Shown: positions 1 to 7,331 of the stretch, piece by piece | How the letters are laid out: each line of letters opens with the position of its first letter | How positions within the stretch are numbered: the stretch's first letter is position 1 | Assembly: GCA_016931085.1 (NCBI GenBank) | Contig: JAFGFO010000088.1 | Coordinates: 1-36,038 of the forward strand | Source: Thermoflexales bacterium | GTDB taxonomy: Bacteria; Chloroflexota; Anaerolineae; Fen-1058 | Length of the DNA stretch: 36,038 nucleotides | Direction of reading: 5' to 3' | The notes under the pieces: generated by a model | What the model saw: only the letters and a program-made list of their open reading frames with translations | Databases searched by the model: none | What the model was told of the DNA's origin: nothing | Position numbers and translations under genes: made by a program

Positions 1-2
1 AT

Positions 3-38
3 AGCCGCCGAGCTTGCGGCAGGTATGGAAACCTGCCC
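3..38. repeat. GC-rich nested hairpins at the left edge
   Basis: Two overlapping inverted repeats are visible: GCCGC paired with GCGGC (4-8 with 16-20), and GGCAGGT paired with ACCTGCC around an ATGGAA loop (18-37). They look like a palindromic intergenic repeat or the end of a structured RNA whose remainder lies outside the window. The rest of 39-218 is AT-richer and shows no gene; a TATAGT at 200-205 might be a -10 box for the next gene but no convincing -35 box goes with it. Confidence 0.4.
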
Positions 39-272
39 TACGGAGGTCTCTCCGACAGCCTGCTAGGCTATTCCTATAGTTTCATTGTCTAAAGAAGCGA
101 AAATATTATGCCCTACTCTGGTGCCAATGTCAAGCAGAATTTTCTTTCAACTAAACAGTACCTTTACCGCTTATTCACAGTCTCCTAACAATTTTTTGGT
201 ATAGTAATACGAGATCGGTTGACGGCGGAACGAAGAAAGCTGTCATCTAAACAAGGAGCAAGTCTTTTTATC

Positions 273-1286
273 ATGAAGACCAATAAACAAAAAACGAACT
301 GGGTCATCGACGCGGTATTGACCATAGCCTTCTGGCTCGCCTTCTTTTTGGACCTGACCGGCCTTGCGCTGCACCAATGGCTCGGGATCGCTGTGGGGGC
401 GCTAGCGACCTATCACCTCCTGGTGCATTGGGACTGGGTTAAAGCCGTTACCCGGCGTCTTTGGGAGCCCACATCAGGGCGCGGCGCGTCTGAACGCCGC
501 GCGTCGGAACGCGGCACGCTATTTTACCTGATTGACACGGCCTTGATACTGGGCTTGGGGCTGATCATCACAAGTGGCCTGGTGATTTCGACATGGCTCT
601 CGCTGCCCCTGGGCAATTACGCCGCTTGGAAAGATGTGCACGTCTTGGCTTCCGTCATCAGCCTGCTGGTGCTCGTGTTGAAGCTCGCGTTGCACGGGCG
701 TTGGATCGCTGGGGTTGCCCGGCGATACATCTTTACGCCTCCAGCCGGTCGCAGCATCCCGGCCGTGCAGCCGGCCGCGGCTTCGGGCGATCTCGATCGG
801 CGAGATTTTTTGAAATGGATGGGCGTCATCGGTGCGGGTGGCGTGCTTGCCGTTGGCAGCGCGCTGCAAGACAGTGTCGCTATCTTGGCAGATAGCGGCT
901 CAATCCTGGCGAACAACGACGCGATTCTGACGAACAGTGACGCTAGCCTGTCGAGTAGCGGCACCAGCCCAGCGAACAACGACGCGATTCTGACGAACAG
1001 TGACGCTAGCCTGTCGAGTAGCAGCACCAGCCCGGCGAACAGCGACGCCAGCTCGGCGAACAGCGACGCCAGCCCGGCGAATAGCGACACCAACCCGGCG
1101 AACGAGTCGTCTTCAGATAGATCAGAGGCGAACTCGCCTGGCACCGAATCGACGACAAGCCAGGCCCCCACCACATGCACGGTGCGCTGCAACAGAATGT
1201 GTTCGTATCCGGGGCGCTGCCGCCGCTACGTGGACAGCAACAACAACAATCGCTGTGACTGGGGCGAGTGTATGGAAAATCTATAA
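273..1286 (+). CDS. DUF4405-like membrane protein with internal twin-arginine motif and Cys-rich C-terminal tail
   Basis: The 337-residue protein starts at ATG 273, preceded by AAGGAG at 252-257; an in-frame upstream start at 219 is possible but lacks a site. About four hydrophobic helices fill residues 10-150, with His residues in and near them (ALHQW, YHLLVHW), as in DUF4405/cytochrome b561-like membrane domains. Near residue 180 there is DRRDFLKWMG followed by a hydrophobic stretch, a good twin-arginine signal placed internally. Then comes a low-complexity Asn/Ser/Ala repeat linker, and a tail with six Cys (CTVRCNRMC...GRC...RC...GEC). The tail also holds a D-x-N-x-N-x3-D-x2-E pattern resembling an EF-hand calcium loop. 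Inference: helices inserted by Sec, then Tat export of the tail, possibly redox-related. Substrate and partner are unknown. Confidence 0.7.
   Translation: MKTNKQKTNWVIDAVLTIAFWLAFFLDLTGLALHQWLGIAVGALATYHLLVHWDWVKAVTRRLWEPTSGRGASERRASERGTLFYLIDTALILGLGLIITSGLVISTWLSLPLGNYAAWKDVHVLASVISLLVLVLKLALHGRWIAGVARRYIFTPPAGRSIPAVQPAAASGDLDRRDFLKWMGVIGAGGVLAVGSALQDSVAILADSGSILANNDAILTNSDASLSSSGTSPANNDAILTNSDASLSSSSTSPANSDASSANSDASPANSDTNPANESSSDRSEANSPGTESTTSQAPTTCTVRCNRMCSYPGRCRRYVDSNNNNRCDWGECMENL
912..1100 (+). repeat. In-frame 63-bp/21-bp tandem repeat in the linker
   Basis: A 63-bp unit occurs twice (912-974 and 975-1037), nearly identical, followed by three 21-bp units (1038-1058, 1059-1079, 1080-1100). 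Since 63 is three times 21, the whole array has a 7-residue protein period of NSDASPA type. It encodes a flexible polar linker between the twin-arginine segment and the Cys-rich tail, and copy number could vary without shifting frame. Confidence 0.9.
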
Positions 1287-1289
1287 GTG

Positions 1290-1298
1290 TGTTATAAT
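1290..1298 (+). promoter_or_regulatory. Extended -10 promoter
   Basis: TGTTATAAT is a perfect extended -10 element (TGnTATAAT) just after the stop codon of the upstream gene. No good -35 box is seen 17 bp upstream, as often holds for extended -10 promoters. A start near 1305 would fall within the left arm of the hairpin at 1299-1325. Confidence 0.55.
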
Positions 1299-1325
1299 CA
1301 CCTCTTGGTGAAACACCAGGAGGTG
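1299..1325 (+). promoter_or_regulatory. Hairpin covering the ribosome-binding site of the first phosphatase-superfamily gene
   Basis: CACCTCTTGGTG (1299-1310) pairs with CACCAGGAGGTG (1314-1325) over an AAA loop: twelve pairs, one of them a G-U wobble in RNA. The right arm contains AGGAGGTG, the ribosome-binding site for the ATG at 1332. Folding would hide that site. An mRNA begun at the local -10 box would lack much of the left arm, so sequestration should mainly affect read-through mRNA from the upstream gene. Confidence 0.6.
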
Positions 1326-1331
1326 ATTTTT

Positions 1332-2996
1332 ATGCGCAAGCTGTTGATCATAGGTCTAGACGGCGCGACCTGGAGCCTGCTGACGCCATGGATCGAGCAG
1401 GGGCGGTTGCCTAACCTGGCGCGCCTGGTCCGAGAGGGCGCGGCGGGAGATCTGACGACCACCATCCCCCCCGTGTCGGCTTCAGCCTGGGTCAGTTTTG
1501 CCACCGGCTGCAACCCGGGCGCGCACGGGGCGTTCGACTTTGTCTTTCCAAAGCCAGGCTGTTACGACGTCGGCGTGGTCAACGTCCAGGTGCGGGCCGT
1601 GCCGCCTTTCTGGAAAGCGATCGAGCAGGCCGGCGGCCAGGTTGGGCTGATGAGTGTGCCGATCACCTACCCGCCGCAGCCGATCAACGGCTTTACGGTG
1701 TGCGGCTTCCTGGTGCCCAACGAGCGTGTGACCTATACCTACCCACCAACGCTCAAGGACGAGATCAAGGCCGCCGGCCTGAGCTGGCCGCTGCACGAGT
1801 TCGAGGGCAATCGCTCGCGCGACCCGCGCCGATTCTTGCAAGACATGCGCCACTTTGACGAAACGCGCACGGAGCTTGTCACCTGGCTGATGCGCACGCG
1901 TCCCTGGGACATGCTGGCTTTCGTCATCAAGACCACCGACACCGTCCAACACGAGCTGTGGCACTTGATAGAGCCGGCCCATCCTCGCCACGACCCGGCC
2001 TTGGCGGCCTCCGTGCGGGGCGATATCGTCGCGTATTACCAGGCCATCGACACCTGCGTGGGACAGTTGGTCGAGGCAGCCGGGGCGGGGACAAACGTCA
2101 TCGTGATGAGCGACCACGGTGGGGGTCCTTTTGAAAAGTTCTTTCACACCAACAACTGGCTGGCCCAGCAGGGCTTTTTAAAGTTCAAGCGCTCGCCGCT
2201 CAGCCTGGTCAAGCGCGCGTTGTTTGCCGCCGGCTTTACGCCGGTGACGGCCCTGCGGTGGGTCACGGCGTTGCGCCTGAGCCGGCTGCGCAAAAACGTC
2301 AAGCGCGGGCGCGGGCGCGGCTGGCTGGGGCAGCTCTTTCTCAGCCTGCGCGACGTGGATTGGCGCCGCACGCGCGCGTTCTCGATCGGCAACTTTGGGC
2401 AGATCTATCTCAACGTCAAGGGGCGGCGGCCACAGGGCATCGTCGAGCCTGGGGCCGAGTACGAGGCCGTGCGCGACGAGATCATCCGGGCCGCCTTGGC
2501 CCTGCGCGACCCGGCCGGCGGCGATCGGGTGATCGCGGCGGCCTACAAGCGCGAAGAGCTGTATCACGGCGCGCGACTGGAACACGCCCCCGACATCATC
2601 CTGCACACCAACCGCTCCAAGTACGTCTCGTTCGGGCACGCCGACTTTGGGTCAAACCGCCTGATCGAGCCAAGCCTGGGCCAGACCGGGCACCACACCA
2701 TGGAAGGGATCGTCGTCTTGCACGGGCCTGGCATCCGGCCCGGCGCGCGCATCGAAGGGGCGAGTATCATGGACATCGCCCCGACGGCGCTGCACATGAT
2801 GGGCTTGCCGGAGGGCAACTTTGACGGGCGCGTGCTACAAGCCGCTTTCGAGGCCGACTATCAGCCATTGGTATCGGTGGCTGAGGGCAGCGCGGCAAGG
2901 GCCGGGGGCAAAACGCCGCAGGAGGGGGAGGTCTATACTCAAGAGGAAGAGGCCGAAGTGATGGAGCGGCTGAGGGACCTGGGCTATGTGGCCTAA
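1332..2996 (+). CDS. Alkaline-phosphatase-superfamily phosphodiesterase/nucleotide pyrophosphatase-like hydrolase, copy 1
   Basis: The 554-residue protein starts at ATG 1332, 6 nt after AGGAGGTG; an in-frame upstream start at 1287 has no site. Family marks are the N-terminal metal Asp in IIGLDGATW (D10), a nucleophile region PPVSASAW where Ser49 is the candidate nucleophile, NPGAHGAFDF, MSDHGGG (D261, H262), and TGHHTMEG near the C-terminus. These fit the two-metal hydrolase fold of type I phosphodiesterases. No signal peptide is seen, so it is probably cytoplasmic; the substrate is unknown. The C-terminus RLRDLGYVA recurs in the next gene as RLRALGYLG. It overlaps that paralogue by 11 nt, implying translational coupling. 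Confidence 0.85.
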   Translation: MRKLLIIGLDGATWSLLTPWIEQGRLPNLARLVREGAAGDLTTTIPPVSASAWVSFATGCNPGAHGAFDFVFPKPGCYDVGVVNVQVRAVPPFWKAIEQAGGQVGLMSVPITYPPQPINGFTVCGFLVPNERVTYTYPPTLKDEIKAAGLSWPLHEFEGNRSRDPRRFLQDMRHFDETRTELVTWLMRTRPWDMLAFVIKTTDTVQHELWHLIEPAHPRHDPALAASVRGDIVAYYQAIDTCVGQLVEAAGAGTNVIVMSDHGGGPFEKFFHTNNWLAQQGFLKFKRSPLSLVKRALFAAGFTPVTALRWVTALRLSRLRKNVKRGRGRGWLGQLFLSLRDVDWRRTRAFSIGNFGQIYLNVKGRRPQGIVEPGAEYEAVRDEIIRAALALRDPAGGDRVIAAAYKREELYHGARLEHAPDIILHTNRSKYVSFGHADFGSNRLIEPSLGQTGHHTMEGIVVLHGPGIRPGARIEGASIMDIAPTALHMMGLPEGNFDGRVLQAAFEADYQPLVSVAEGSAARAGGKTPQEGEVYTQEEEAEVMERLRDLGYVA

Positions 2997-4629
2997 ATTT
3001 CTCGTCGTCGGCCTAGACGGGGCGACGATGGACCTGGTACGCCCGTGGGCGGAGCTAGGCCACCTGCCCACTCTGAAGCGCTTGATCGAGACAGGGGTGT
3101 CGGGCGAGCTGGAGTCGACGCTGCCGCCGGTGACCTCGCCGGCCTGGCCCAGCTTTATGAGCGGCAAGAACCCCGGCCGCCACGGCGTGTTCGACTTTAT
3201 CCGCCCAAGCGCCGGCAGCTTTGACATGGTCAACGCCAGCCAGATCGACGGGCGGATGCTGTGGGAATACGTGTCCGAGGCCAGCTTGAGCGTGGGTGTG
3301 CTCAACGTGCCGGTCACCTATCCGCCGCGCCGGGTCAACGGCTACCTGGTGCCGGGGCTGCTCAGCCCCGACCAGGGCAAGACGACCTGGCCGCCGGGCC
3401 TGCTGGCGCCCTACGAGGCCGAGCTGGGCGCCTACCGCCTGACGCCGGTCGTGTCCTACAAGAACGGCAACGAGGACGCCTTTATCGCCGACATCGTCGA
3501 CCTGGTCGAAATCCAAGCCCGCTACGCGCTGCGCCTGGCCCAAGATCGCCCGACCGACTTGATGATGGTTCATTTCCTGGCGCCAGACATCGCCCAGCAC
3601 GCGCTGTGGAAGCATCAAGACCCCGCCCATCCCGCCCATCGCCCGGAGTTGGCGGCGCGTTACGGCACGGCCATCCGCGACGTATACGCCCGGCTGGACG
3701 CGGCAATTGGGCAGCTCATCGAGCGATTGCCCCAAGAGACCACGGTGATCGTGATGAGCGATCATGGCTTTGGCCCGCTGCACCGCATCGCCAATCTGAA
3801 CAACCTCTTCATCGAGGCCGGCCTGATGGCGCTCAAGCGCGATCCGTGGGTGCGCCTGCGAGCCTGGGCGTTCAAGCGCGGGCTGACGCCGGCGGCGGCC
3901 TGGAAAGTCATCGAGCGGCTTGGACTGCAGGACACCGCCTGGCGCGTGAGCAAGAAAACGCGCAACCGGGCCGCCAGTCGCTTCCTGGGATTCGAAGACG
4001 TGGACTGGGGGCGGACGCTGGCGTATTCGATGGGGCACGTGGGCCAGGTGTACCTGAACCTGGCCGGGCGCGAGCCGCACGGCATCGTCCAGCCGGGCGA
4101 GTACGAAGCCGTGCGCGAGCGCGTGGCGGATGTCTTGCGCGGGCTGCGCGACCCGGCCAGCGGGCGGCCCCTGGTCGAGCAGATCATCCCGCGCGAGCAG
4201 GCCGCGAGCGGGCCTTATGCGGAGCGCGGCCCCGACCTGCACGTCGTGATGGACGGCTATCGCACGATCGCCTTCCCGCTGTTTGCCTCAGACGGGAAAA
4301 TACTCACAGATCAAATTCGCGGCGACTCGGGCTGTCATCGCCGCCACGGCGTCTTGATCGCCGCCGGCCCAGATCTTGCGCGGGGGAAAGTGCTCGACGG
4401 CGCGCGCATCGTCGACCTGGCGCCCACCATCCTGCACCTGATGGGCGTCCCCCTACCCGACGACATGGACGGGCGCGTGCTCCAGCCTGCCTTGTCGGCC
4501 GAGTTCCGCGCCCAGCACCCCATCAGGTGGCAGCCGGCCAGCCCCGTCGAGCGCGCCGCCGCTGACATGTCATCCGATGAGCAGGCCGAGGTCGAGGATC
4601 GCCTGCGAGCGTTGGGGTACTTGGGATGA
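2986..4629 (+). CDS. Alkaline-phosphatase-superfamily phosphodiesterase-like hydrolase, copy 2
   Basis: This 547-residue paralogue begins inside the last codons of the preceding gene (ATG 2986, upstream stop at 2996). It keeps the same landmarks: VVGLDGATMD at the N-terminus, PPVTSPAW with Thr as the likely nucleophile where copy 1 has Ser, NPGRHGVFDF, MSDHGFGP, and a C-terminal histidine in GCHRRHG. Copy 1 has TGHHTMEG in that last place, so the metal or substrate site may differ. Both are soluble by sequence. The pair probably arose by tandem duplication and is co-transcribed. Possible substrates include phosphodiesters, nucleotide sugars or phosphonates; the sequence does not decide. Confidence 0.85.
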   Translation: MWPKFLVVGLDGATMDLVRPWAELGHLPTLKRLIETGVSGELESTLPPVTSPAWPSFMSGKNPGRHGVFDFIRPSAGSFDMVNASQIDGRMLWEYVSEASLSVGVLNVPVTYPPRRVNGYLVPGLLSPDQGKTTWPPGLLAPYEAELGAYRLTPVVSYKNGNEDAFIADIVDLVEIQARYALRLAQDRPTDLMMVHFLAPDIAQHALWKHQDPAHPAHRPELAARYGTAIRDVYARLDAAIGQLIERLPQETTVIVMSDHGFGPLHRIANLNNLFIEAGLMALKRDPWVRLRAWAFKRGLTPAAAWKVIERLGLQDTAWRVSKKTRNRAASRFLGFEDVDWGRTLAYSMGHVGQVYLNLAGREPHGIVQPGEYEAVRERVADVLRGLRDPASGRPLVEQIIPREQAASGPYAERGPDLHVVMDGYRTIAFPLFASDGKILTDQIRGDSGCHRRHGVLIAAGPDLARGKVLDGARIVDLAPTILHLMGVPLPDDMDGRVLQPALSAEFRAQHPIRWQPASPVERAAADMSSDEQAEVEDRLRALGYLG

Positions 4630-4642
4630 TTCCGCCCAACCC

Positions 4643-4670
4643 TTTACGTTTCACGTATTACGTCTTGGCG
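4643..4670. repeat. Heptamer tract between convergent genes
   Basis: Degenerate 7-bp units (TTTACGT, TTCACGT, ATTACGT, then CTTGGCG) run through the 28-bp gap between the convergent phosphatase-like and pth genes. The tract supplies the pth stop codon and its last residues. It is one of nine tracts in the window with a strict 7-bp period. Confidence 0.7.
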
Positions 4671-5314
4671 TTGAACTGGTTCATCGCCGCTTCGATACCA
4701 GCCTGGATGAAAAGCTCGAGCGCCAGGACTGCGCGCGTGCCCAGCTCTTCCACGAGTTCCGCCTCTTCACGGCCAAAGGGCTGCAACACGTAATCGACGG
4801 GGTCCATCCTCCCCGGCGGGCGGCCGATGCCGACTCGCAAGCGGGGGAAATCTCGCCGGCCCAGCTTGTCGATGATGGATTGCATCCCCTTGTGCCCACT
4901 GCTGCCGCCTTCCGGGCGCAGGCGGAGCGTTCCCAGGGGAAGGTCGAGGTCGTCGTAAATCACCATGAGGCGTTGGGGGGCCACCTTGTAGAAACGCGCC
5001 AGCGGCGCCACAGCCCGGCCGCTTTCGTTCATCCAGGTCTGCGGCTTGGCCACGATCACGCGAGTCCCACCAATCTGTCCATTAGCCACCAGGGCGTCCA
5101 TCTGCCGGCGCGAAAAGGCCAGCTCGTGCTGCTGAGCCAGGCGGCTCACCACCTGGAAACCCACGTTATGGCGCGTAGCGGCGTAGCGGCGGCCCGGGTT
5201 ACCCAGCCCGACGATGAGCGTCACGCCGCCGGCGTCCTCGCCCCCGCCGGGGCGAGGGGTAGGACGGCGGGCGCCGAGGATGTGCTTTAACTGGAGGAGT
5301 AATTGATCGGCCAA
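4658..5314 (-). CDS. pth: Peptidyl-tRNA hydrolase
   Basis: Pth cleaves the ester of peptidyl-tRNAs released during translation and recycles tRNA. The protein has the full signature: LIVGLGNPG, TRHNVGF with the catalytic His (His49 from the long start), KPQTWMNESG with the substrate-binding Asn (N96), YDDLDLP with the Asp partner (D122), and GGSSGHKG. From the TTG start at 5314 it is 218 residues, with about 30 extra N-terminal residues (ADQLLLQLKHIL, then a Pro/Arg/Gly stretch). A GTG at 5224 would give a standard-length enzyme starting just before LIVGLGNPG. Neither start has a strong ribosome-binding site, so the start is uncertain. The extreme C-terminus is encoded by a heptamer tract. Confidence 0.95.
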   Translation of the reverse strand: MADQLLLQLKHILGARRPTPRPGGGEDAGGVTLIVGLGNPGRRYAATRHNVGFQVVSRLAQQHELAFSRRQMDALVANGQIGGTRVIVAKPQTWMNESGRAVAPLARFYKVAPQRLMVIYDDLDLPLGTLRLRPEGGSSGHKGMQSIIDKLGRRDFPRLRVGIGRPPGRMDPVDYVLQPFGREEAELVEELGTRAVLALELFIQAGIEAAMNQFNAKT

Positions 5315-5328
5315 GTTTTCCGAAAAGA

Positions 5329-5446
5329 AATCACGAATGACACGAATATATGAATTTCACGAATATCTCTGAATGTTTAACCCATTCGTGTCATCCGCTT
5401 CGGAGCCCCGAAGGGGGCTATCGTCCCATTGGTGACATTCGTGATT
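5329..5446 (+). repeat. 118-bp MITE-like palindromic element, copy A
   Basis: The element is bounded by 11-bp terminal inverted repeats, AATCACGAATG at 5329-5339 and CATTCGTGATT at 5436-5446. Inside are CACGAAT-type short repeats and a conserved 43-nt core at 5384-5426. In the core, CTTCGG-AGCC-CCGAAG and AGCCCC-GAAG-GGGGCT are mutually exclusive hairpins. Copy B at 7177-7294 is the same length, inverted, with four mismatches by eye. It codes for no protein; open frames across it are spurious. Confidence 0.9.
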
Positions 5447-5456
5447 AAAGGCTTCG

Positions 5457-6224
5457 TCACTCGTCTTGTTGGCTGGTGGTCGTCCGCCTGGCCAGGTGGC
5501 GCAAGCCGAAGCGTGCGATAGCCCTGGCGCCCAACACCGCGCCCCACAAGAGGAAAGCGGCGAAAGTGTACACGGCCCCATTGCAGCAAGCCTGCTGCAA
5601 CGCATCGAGGTTGAGGCTGAACGAGGCCGGGTTCAAGCGGCTGAGTGTATCGACGGTGCTTTCCTCTTGGTCAGTGGTAGGCGTAGCGGTCGGCGGGGCC
5701 GGCGTGGACGTCGGCGGTTGGACGATCAATTCGGGTGTGACAGTCGTCACGACGGGCACCTGGCTAGGCTCCGGTGGGATCGTCGGGGCAACGGCTGGAG
5801 TCGGGCTTTCGAGCGGTTGACTGTTGGCCACTCGCACGCCTCTCACAATGACTTCGCCATAATTCCCATCCCGCCTGACCACGCGCAGGCGCAGCGAATA
5901 AAGCCCATCGGGCGCCTGCAGCGTATTCCAGATACCCAACACGCCATCTTGGATCGGCGTTTCGATCGTCGCAAACACCATCCACGTATCGGTCGTGTTA
6001 GGTTCATCCGCCCAGGCCAATTCGTAACGCTGAAACTCGGGGTGGGCGGCCGAACCGATCACCTGAACCATACCCGCTATCTGCGCGTTGGATTGCGGCG
6101 ACGTGATAAGCGCCAAGTCTTGCTGGTCAAGCGGCGCGGCTGTCACGCCACGCAGCGTGCTGCCCACGCCAAGCGTCAGCCCGCAGATGACAATCGAGAC
6201 TAGACCCACTCGAAACCAGGCCAT
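5457..6224 (-). CDS. Secreted beta-domain protein with C-terminal membrane anchor
   Basis: The 255-residue protein starts at ATG 6224, preceded by GGGAGA. It has an N-terminal signal segment (residues 1-31). A domain at about 37-130 (ALITSPQSNAQIAG, then GVLGIWNTLQAPDGLYSLRL and DGNYGE) resembles the beta-sandwich modules found at the C-termini of some penicillin-binding proteins and lipoproteins. A Pro/Thr linker (140-190, TPAPPTATPTTD) follows, then a Cys pair and a hydrophobic helix (about 215-235) with a basic tail. This predicts an envelope protein held by its C-terminal helix. The specific function is not recognised. Copy A of the MITE-like element lies 10 bp beyond its stop codon. Confidence 0.7.
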   Translation of the reverse strand: MAWFRVGLVSIVICGLTLGVGSTLRGVTAAPLDQQDLALITSPQSNAQIAGMVQVIGSAAHPEFQRYELAWADEPNTTDTWMVFATIETPIQDGVLGIWNTLQAPDGLYSLRLRVVRRDGNYGEVIVRGVRVANSQPLESPTPAVAPTIPPEPSQVPVVTTVTPELIVQPPTSTPAPPTATPTTDQEESTVDTLSRLNPASFSLNLDALQQACCNGAVYTFAAFLLWGAVLGARAIARFGLRHLARRTTTSQQDE

Positions 6225-6370
6225 ACATTCTCCCTTTGATCCGTTGTGCCTATACGTGCTATCTTCCCAATAATGCGGATAGGGGCCGGCCCCCGTGCCT
6301 GCCCTCAAGGGCAATCACACGGGGTTACCCCTACATGCTAAGAAGATACATACGTGCGATATTATACCCT

Positions 6371-6445
6371 ATTTTCGCCCATCCTGGTAGGGGCGAAAGA
6401 TTTTTCGCCCATCCTGGTAGGGGCGAAAGATTTTTCGCCCCTACC
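6371..6445. repeat. 30-bp tandem palindromic repeat
   Basis: Two 30-bp units (6371-6400 and 6401-6430) differ at one position, and a partial third follows. Each joins TTTCGCCC to GGGCGAAA. At 6416-6445 the sequence is a perfect inverted repeat with 13-bp arms, GGTAGGGGCGAAA and TTTCGCCCCTACC, around GATT. It lies in the 300-bp divergent gap between the minus-strand envelope gene and the sigma factor. It could fold as an RNA or cruciform; no protein is encoded. Confidence 0.85.
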
Positions 6446-6446
6446 A

Positions 6447-6475
6447 TTGGTATCTTGCGGGCTTTGTGGTATGAT
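6447..6475 (+). promoter_or_regulatory. Promoter for the ECF sigma gene
   Basis: TTGGTA (6447-6452) and TATGAT (6470-6475) are separated by 17 bp, a good housekeeping-type promoter. The expected start is near 6482, about 45 nt upstream of the sigma gene. The -35 box begins one base after the 30-bp palindromic repeat ends, so the repeat lies immediately upstream. Confidence 0.5.
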
Positions 6476-6524
6476 TGACGCAACTAAATTCATCGATCGG
6501 GGTTTCCTTTAAAAGACCCCGGCT

Positions 6525-7130
6525 GTGTGCAAGAACAGTATGGAAGACGGGGCAAACGACTTTCAAGCATCAGAAGCCGAGCTGGTGGCCCAAGCCGGGC
6601 ACGATCAGGCTGCGTTTGGCATCTTGTACGAACGTTATGCCGGCAAGATTTACAATTACATCTACTACCGGACCGGCAACCATCACGATGCCGAGGATTT
6701 AACGGCCCGGACATTCCAGCGCGCTTTGAGCAGCATTGGCCGCTACAAGCAGCGGGGAGCGCCATTTTCAGCCTGGCTGTATCGTATCGCACATAACCTG
6801 GTGGCAAATTGGTATCGGGACCGCAGCCGGCGGCGGGTGATTGCCCTGGATGATGTCGAGCTTTCGACGCATCACAATGCACCTGAGCCCACGGCTGAGC
6901 GCAACGAGACGCGGCGGCGGCTCTTGGCGATCATCCGCCGCTTGCCGCCAGAGCGCCAAGATTTGTTGATCCTGAAATTCGTCGAGCGGATGTCCAACAC
7001 CGAAATTGGCCGCATCTTGGGGCGCAGCGAAGGAGCGATCAAGTCACTGTATCACCGGACCTTGCTGGCCCTACGCGATGAACTTGAGGCCACGGCGTGG
7101 GAAAGTGAGCTGTCAGAATGGAACGCATGA
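6525..7130 (+). CDS. ECF-family RNA polymerase sigma factor
   Basis: The 201-residue protein has sigma region 2 at about residues 25-95 (AAFGILYERYAGKIYNYIYY, then HDAEDLTARTFQRAL and FSAWLYRIAHNLVANWYR). Region 4 lies at about 130-185 (RLPPERQDLLILKFVERMS, then EIGRILGRSEGAIKSL), with its helix-turn-helix contacting the -35 element. It redirects RNA polymerase to a stress or envelope regulon. The start is GTG 6525, or ATG 6540 five codons in; neither has a clear ribosome-binding site. The small membrane gene downstream may be its anti-sigma partner, although the MITE-like element now separates them. Confidence 0.92.
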   Translation: MCKNSMEDGANDFQASEAELVAQAGHDQAAFGILYERYAGKIYNYIYYRTGNHHDAEDLTARTFQRALSSIGRYKQRGAPFSAWLYRIAHNLVANWYRDRSRRRVIALDDVELSTHHNAPEPTAERNETRRRLLAIIRRLPPERQDLLILKFVERMSNTEIGRILGRSEGAIKSLYHRTLLALRDELEATAWESELSEWNA

Positions 7131-7176
7131 GCGGCATTCTGCGAAGACACGGCTCCTCACCAAGGACAAGAATTTT

Positions 7177-7294
7177 AATCACGAATGTCACTCATGGGAC
7201 GATAGCCCCCTTCGGGGCTCCGAAGCGGATGACACGAATGGGTTAAACATTCAGAGATATTCGTTAAATTCGTATATTCGTGTCATTCGTGATT
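7177..7294 (-). repeat. 118-bp MITE-like palindromic element, copy B
   Basis: This is the inverted counterpart of copy A: same length, terminal repeats AATCACGAATG (7177-7187) and CATTCGTGATT (7284-7294), and the identical 43-nt core at 7197-7239 in reverse orientation. It sits in the 201-bp gap between the sigma gene and the following membrane-protein gene. CCTCACCAAGGAC at 7155-7167, just outside, recurs near two other repeats (13835-13847, and reverse-complemented at 34934-34946). Confidence 0.9.
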
Positions 7295-7331
7295 TATTTT
7301 CAAGCGGCCTGGAAGCGAATGAGACGCAAGC

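Noticed and set aside
3055..4565. Long open frames overlapping the second phosphatase-like gene (395 codons on minus, 434 on plus)
   Set aside because: They are GC-driven shadow frames with Arg/Pro/Gly-rich, domain-free products; the real gene has family motifs throughout.
4577..5290. A 237-codon plus-strand frame opposite pth
   Set aside because: It is antisense to a clear peptidyl-tRNA hydrolase and has no ribosome-binding site or domain.
5357..5605. Frames through MITE-like copies A and B
   Set aside because: The peptide (containing [16 protein letters not shown]) is simply translated repeat DNA and appears in both copies.
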